Shown here: in pieces, positions 59,435 to 64,000 of the stretch
How the letters are laid out: every line of letters begins with the position of its first letter
How positions within the stretch are numbered: the first letter of the stretch is position 1
Origin: Lathyrus oleraceus
Taxonomy: Eukaryota; Streptophyta; Magnoliopsida; Fabales; Fabaceae
Assembly (NCBI RefSeq): GCF_024323335.1
Contig: NC_066583.1
Span: 373,121,175-373,185,174, forward strand
DNA: 64,000 nt
Direction of reading: 5' to 3'
Program-made: the position numbers and the translations under genes
Notes under the pieces: model-generated
Told to the model about the DNA's origin: nothing
Databases searched by the model: none
The model's input: the letters and a program-made list of their open reading frames with translations, nothing else

Positions 59435-62400
59435 GCTACAGTGCACAACTTCTAGTACTCCATTCTGAACTTGATTTCTCAAAAAGTGATACTTAGTCTC
59501 AATATGTTTGTTCTCACATGCATGACTTAGTTCTTGGCAAGATTGATTGCAGACTTGTCATCAATCATCAGCTTCAGGGGCTTGTTTACTTTGATCTTCA
59601 GATCCTGTAGTAAATTCAGAAGCCATAAAGCTTGACGTGTAATTATAACACCTGCAATATATTCTGCTTCACAGGTTGACAAAGCAACAAATGATTGCTT
59701 CTTGGAACACCAAGAAATAGGACTTCCTAGAAACTTAAACAAGTATCCATAAGTACTTCTTCTGTCAACTTTGTCTCCACACCAATCAGAATCTGAGTAA
59801 CTCGGAAGTTCTGAGTCAGTTTCAACACCATAAGGGAACAAAACTCCATACTTCAGAGTTCCCTTTATATACCTCGAAATTCTGACATCATCTTGGTAAT
59901 GAGACCATTTCGATTTACTCATAAACCTACTCATCATTCCAACTGCATAGCAAATATCAGGCATGGTATTACATAAATACCTCAGAGAACCTACCAACTG
60001 CTTGAACGTTGTCGCATCTACATCATCATCATTAGAATCAGAGTCCAGTTTCTGATTTGTATCAGCGGGTGTGACAACTTTACAATTCAACAACTCAAAT
60101 CTCTTCAGAAGCTCAAGTTCACATTTTAGCTGATATAAAATTATGCCTTTATCAGAGTACATAATCTTCATCCCTAGAAAATAAACCATATTTCCTAGAT
60201 TAGTCATCTCAAGCTCATTCATCAGCTCCTTCTTGAACTTAGCTATCTCATGTTCACAACTTCCTATTAACAATATGTCATCAACATACAGACACACCAT
60301 AATCATATTGCCTTCAGAAGTATGTTTAACATAGACACCATACTCCATCTCACATTTCTGAAATCCCTGCTTATTGAAAAACTTCCACTACTCTAAAATG
60401 GTTATCCCAATCACCAGCCTGATTGTTTCATGTCTTGCTATAGGCACAAACACTTCAAAGTAATCTAACCCAGGTTTTTGCAGAAAACCTCTCACAATTA
60501 ACCTTGCTTTGTGTTTTCCAATTGATCTATCTGGCTTTAGCTTCGCCTTATAAACCCATCTCATAGTGATGACTTTCTTGTTCTTTGGAAGTTCTGTCAA
60601 CTTCCAAGTCTTATTTCTCTCTATGACGTCAAATTTTTCTTTCATGGCCTTCAACCAGACTTTTTGCTTGAGATCTTCTTTCGTACACACGGGTTCAGAG
60701 TCTACTAACATGGCACACTGAATAACTTCCTCTTCAGAATCTACTTAATTATCTTGCAGCATGTTAAACTCTATAAACCTTCTCGGAATGTTTCTAATTT
60801 TTTGTGGCCTCAGAACTTATTCAGAACCTTCTGATTCTGGAACAGTATCTGATGCTGCAAACATTCTCGAAGTGTTTCTAATTTTCTGAACTTGTTCAAA
60901 ACCTTCTAATTCTAGAATAATATCAGATATTGAAACTCCGGAAGTACCGACTTCAGAAGCATGACCACCTTCAGAATCTGGAATATTCCCATAATTTGGA
61001 CTACCACCAGAATCTGAATCACCATCATAATCTGGATCACCAGAATTTGAATCACCGTCAGAATCTAGATCAAAATTAGGTTCTTTCTTATAAACAATCG
61101 CTCCTTCTGGTGTTGACTCACTCTCATAATCATTTGCAAGCTCTAACTCATCTTCAGAATCAGAACCAATATCTTTAGAAGTTAACTCTACATCGGAGTT
61201 GGATTGAGATTTGCTCCAATCCCATACTTCTGACTCTTTCACAATAACATCTTTGCTAACTTCAATCTTATTAGTGAATAGACAATAAAACTTATAAGCA
61301 GTTGTACTGTCATAACCCAATAGTAACATCACCTTGCTTATATAATCCAGTTTCTTTCTAGTAGCATCTAGAACGTGTTTATAATAGACAGAACCAAATA
61401 CTCTGAAATGACTCACACTTTTCTTATCTCCAGTCCACCTCTCAAAAGGAACAATTTCCTTCAGCTTCTTGGTTGAACACCTGTTGAGCACATATGTTGC
61501 AGTTGCAAGAGCTTCTCCCCACAAAGTGTTAGGAAGCTTCTTCTCCTTCAACATGCTCCTTGCCATATCAGGCAAAGTTTGGTTTCTCCTTTAAGCAAGA
61601 CCATTGTGTTGAGGAGTATATGGAGGAGTCACTTCATGCTCAATTTCATTCTCCTCACAAAACTTCTTGAACTCTGTAGAGTTATACTCACCTCCACCAT
61701 CAATTCTGAGAATTCAGAGTCTGGCCACTTTGTTTCTCATCCTTGATTATGAATTTCTTAAAAAAATCAGCAAACACCTCGTGTTTGAACTTTATGAGGG
61801 ATACCCATGTCATCCTTATGAACTCATCCACAAATAACACACAATATTTATTCCCTCCTAGTGATGGTTCTGGAAATGCTCTACACACATCATAATGCAC
61901 TACTCCCAAAGCATGTTTTTTTCTTTGAGCTACTTCTGATGCAAATGGTAGCCTTGGTTGCTTCCCTCTCATGCACACATTGAATGACTTTTCTGGTTTC
62001 TTAATTGCAGGAATTCCACGTACCAGTTTCTTGGAATTCAGATGCCTTAAGCTTCTGAAGTTCAAATGACCAAATATTTTGTGCCATAACTCACTTTCTT
62101 TCACAACACTTGTTGCGCTAAGGCATTCAAAGTTTGCAATTTTAACATTCATATTGAATGTTATGTTCCTTCCTTGTTCTGACTCCATAATCAACTTCTT
62201 ATTACAGTCATACAACTTCAAAAGATTGTCCTTCATGGTAACTGAGAATCCCTTTAAAATTAATTGAACTACACTCATCAAATTGCTCTTCATGCCAGGA
62301 ACATACCAGACGCTTTGAATTAACGCAGATTTGTCATTATTCATAATCACTCTAACATTCCTCATTCCTTCAGCATTCAGATACTTATCATTAGCACATC

Positions 62401-63253
62401 TGATCTTGGTCCTCTTCCTAGAGTCAAAATCAACCATCTATTTCTTATTTCCAGTAAGATGATTTGAACAACCAGTGTCCATATACCACCAGTCTTCTAG
62501 AGACGCATTATCAGAATCAGAAGCCATTAATAGCACATGTCCATCATCAGAACTTTTGGCTATATTAGCTTCTTCTGATTTCCTCTCCTTGTTTGACCAA
62601 CAATCTGCATCGAAGTGGCCAAACTTCTTACAACAGTAACATATAACTTTTCTCTTGTCATACTTCTCCTTTCCCTTATGACTCCCAGAAGTTGAAGTTT
62701 CTGACTTCTGAGACCTACCATGTATTTTCTTGACTTCTGAGCAAGAATGCTTCTGGTCTTTCTTGACAAAAGAAGCTTTCAGAGCTTGCTCTACCCCTCT
62801 CACAAAGATTCTTTCAGTCAGACGCAACACTTGTGCCTCTAGACTGCTTTGCAGCTCTTCTATTCTCATGGTGTTTAGATCCTTAGAATGTTCAATTGCT
62901 ACAACGATGTAATCAAAATAAGGAGTAAGAGATCTAAGTACCTTCTCAATGATACTTTCTTCAGAGAGAGTTTTTCCACACGACTTCATCTCATTTGTGA
63001 TCGGAATCACTCTGAAGATGTAGTTAGGTACGTTCTCATTGTTCTTCATGCTGAGATTCTCATAATGCTTACGTAGAGACTGAAGCTTCACCTTTTTCAC
63101 TGATGCATCATTGCCGGAGCACCGCACCAGTGTATCTCACGCAGCTTTCGTCATCGTCGAATCAACGATTTTCTCAAACACGTTCACATCCACACACTGA
63201 TGGATGTAGAACAACACCTTCTGATCCTTCTTCTCCCGATCACGCTGAACATT
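59435..63253 (-). pseudogene. Element G: broken Ty1/copia gag-pol
   Basis: Minus-strand order: gag from about 63253 without its first part; one CCHC knuckle (CYCCKKFGHFDADCW, near 62640); protease MDTGCSNHLTG; GAG-pre-integrase (LWHKIFGHLNFRSL); integrase core (HYDVCRAFPEPSLGGNKYC); an acidic Asp/Ser-rich linker (about 61150-60960); RT start (TMRWVYKAKLKPD); RT end (YVDDILLIG, near 60285); RNase H (SDSDWCGDKVDRRST, CEAEYIAGV). Stops lie at 62438, 60817 and elsewhere, with a frameshift near 61700. About 100 residues of RT between TIRLVIGI and EMEYGVYVK are missing. RNase H runs on in another frame to 59435, where gag of element F begins. Confidence 0.85.
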
Positions 63254-64000
63254 GTTTAATGAGACTCATTTTAAAGTTTTTAATGAGATGAATGAATATT
63301 TAAAAAATACAAATAAATTGTTTAAATAATTAAAGATTATGAAATAATATAAAAAAATATAGTAGAATCTATTTAAAGAATCAAAATAAGTATAATAGAT
63401 GCTTTAAGAGCTTAGTTATCGGCAACTTTTGGCCGTGCCTACACTATAACCAAAGACACAATGACAGGAACATTTGGATATTTGCTTCGTAATTTCGTTC
63501 TCTAATGCACAAACGAGGCTGCAGTAAAGTTTAGTGCTTTATGTCAATTGTCTATTTTTTTATTATTTAATTTAATTAAAATAAATTGATATTACAGTAT
63601 AAAAAGATTTTACATAATTAATTAATTATAATATTTTGTTATTAAAATAAATTTAGCTTTTATTTTAAAAATATATAAAATAATATAAATAAATGATGGT
63701 GATAAATCGATCGTGTAAAAAATTTTATACTAATAATTTATAATAATTTATTATTTTTTTTAATAATAAAAATAATAATTAAATTTAGATACAAGTATTA
63801 TTAAAATATATTATGGATTTAGTGGGACTCATTTTAAAATTTTTGATAATTTATATTGATATTTGAAAAAAATATATAAATTGTTTAAAAAGATAATATA
63901 ATATAAAAAATTAAGTGAAATCTATTTAAAGAATTCAAGTGAGTTTGATGGATATAAGTGGTCTCAGAAGACTTTATTACGTATATAGACTCAATAAATC
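63254..64000. other. AT-rich flank with a diverged direct repeat
   Basis: No coding sequence is supported. Two copies of a roughly 150-bp unit, 63259-63415 and 63819-63965, share gactcattttaaa, aaattgttta and tctatttaaagaat in the same order and orientation. Between them lie long A/T runs. The nature of the sequence is unknown. Confidence 0.6.

Noticed and set aside
1..64000. Host genes or a new multi-gene system between transposons
   Set aside because: Every long frame belongs to a recognised retroelement domain or a repeat. The remaining gaps hold no frame with family likeness or plausible gene structure that I could see.

Overview
This window is repeat-rich plant nuclear DNA made almost entirely of LTR retrotransposons. 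I could support no host gene, rRNA, tRNA gene or CRISPR array. Several elements are Ty3/gypsy of the Tat/Ogre type: very long LTRs, a tRNA-Arg-type primer site, an extra ORF upstream of gag, an intron between protease and reverse transcriptase, and tandem repeats in the 3' untranslated part. Elements of this type are especially abundant in legumes of the pea/vetch tribe, so a Fabeae genome is my inference; the sequence does not prove the species.

Layout. Positions 1-53534 are one nested stack. The host is an old chromovirus, E (minus strand): its start-side LTR end is at 53534 and its gag-protease-RT remnant is at 28655-30458. Ogre-like C (minus, 15564-28654) inserted into the RT of E. Ogre-like B (minus, 6363-15563) inserted into the 3' repeats of C. 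Ogre-like A (plus, 1-6362, running off the left edge) inserted into the gag of B. A non-autonomous hAT-type element (14392-15303) sits in the LTR of B. On the other side, the LTR of E holds a solo LTR (31030-32326) and Tat-type element D (plus, 32372-51900). The 5' LTR of D in turn holds H, an intact Tekay-like chromovirus (plus, 33598-42475). Target-site duplications (TSDs) confirm H (acggt), D (gtgtc), the solo LTR (ttagg) and the hAT-type element (ctcctagg).

Right of 53534 lies an array of nine roughly 254-bp units, each a foldback (inverted repeat). Next come a decayed LTR piece with a 45-49 bp minisatellite and two fused, broken Ty1/copia elements: F at 56680-59434, carrying a 599-bp terminal-inverted-repeat insertion, and G at 59435-63253. 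The last 750 bp are AT-rich with a diverged direct repeat.

State of the elements. H has a single open gag-pol frame of 1456 codons, a tRNA-iMet primer site, a polypurine tract and LTRs differing at only two places I could see, so it is very recent. D has similar LTRs (about nine transitions) but has lost protease, most of RT and half of integrase, so it is a non-autonomous derivative. C is full length but carries many stops, most readable as C-to-T, and its RT catalytic motif reads YVNN instead of YVDD. B keeps an intact ORF1. E, F and G are relics.

The least explained signals are family-specific palindromic boxes clustered in four different LTR families, a copy of the primer-binding-site sequence inside the LTR end of all four Tat elements, and the foldback array. 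No new multi-gene system was found.
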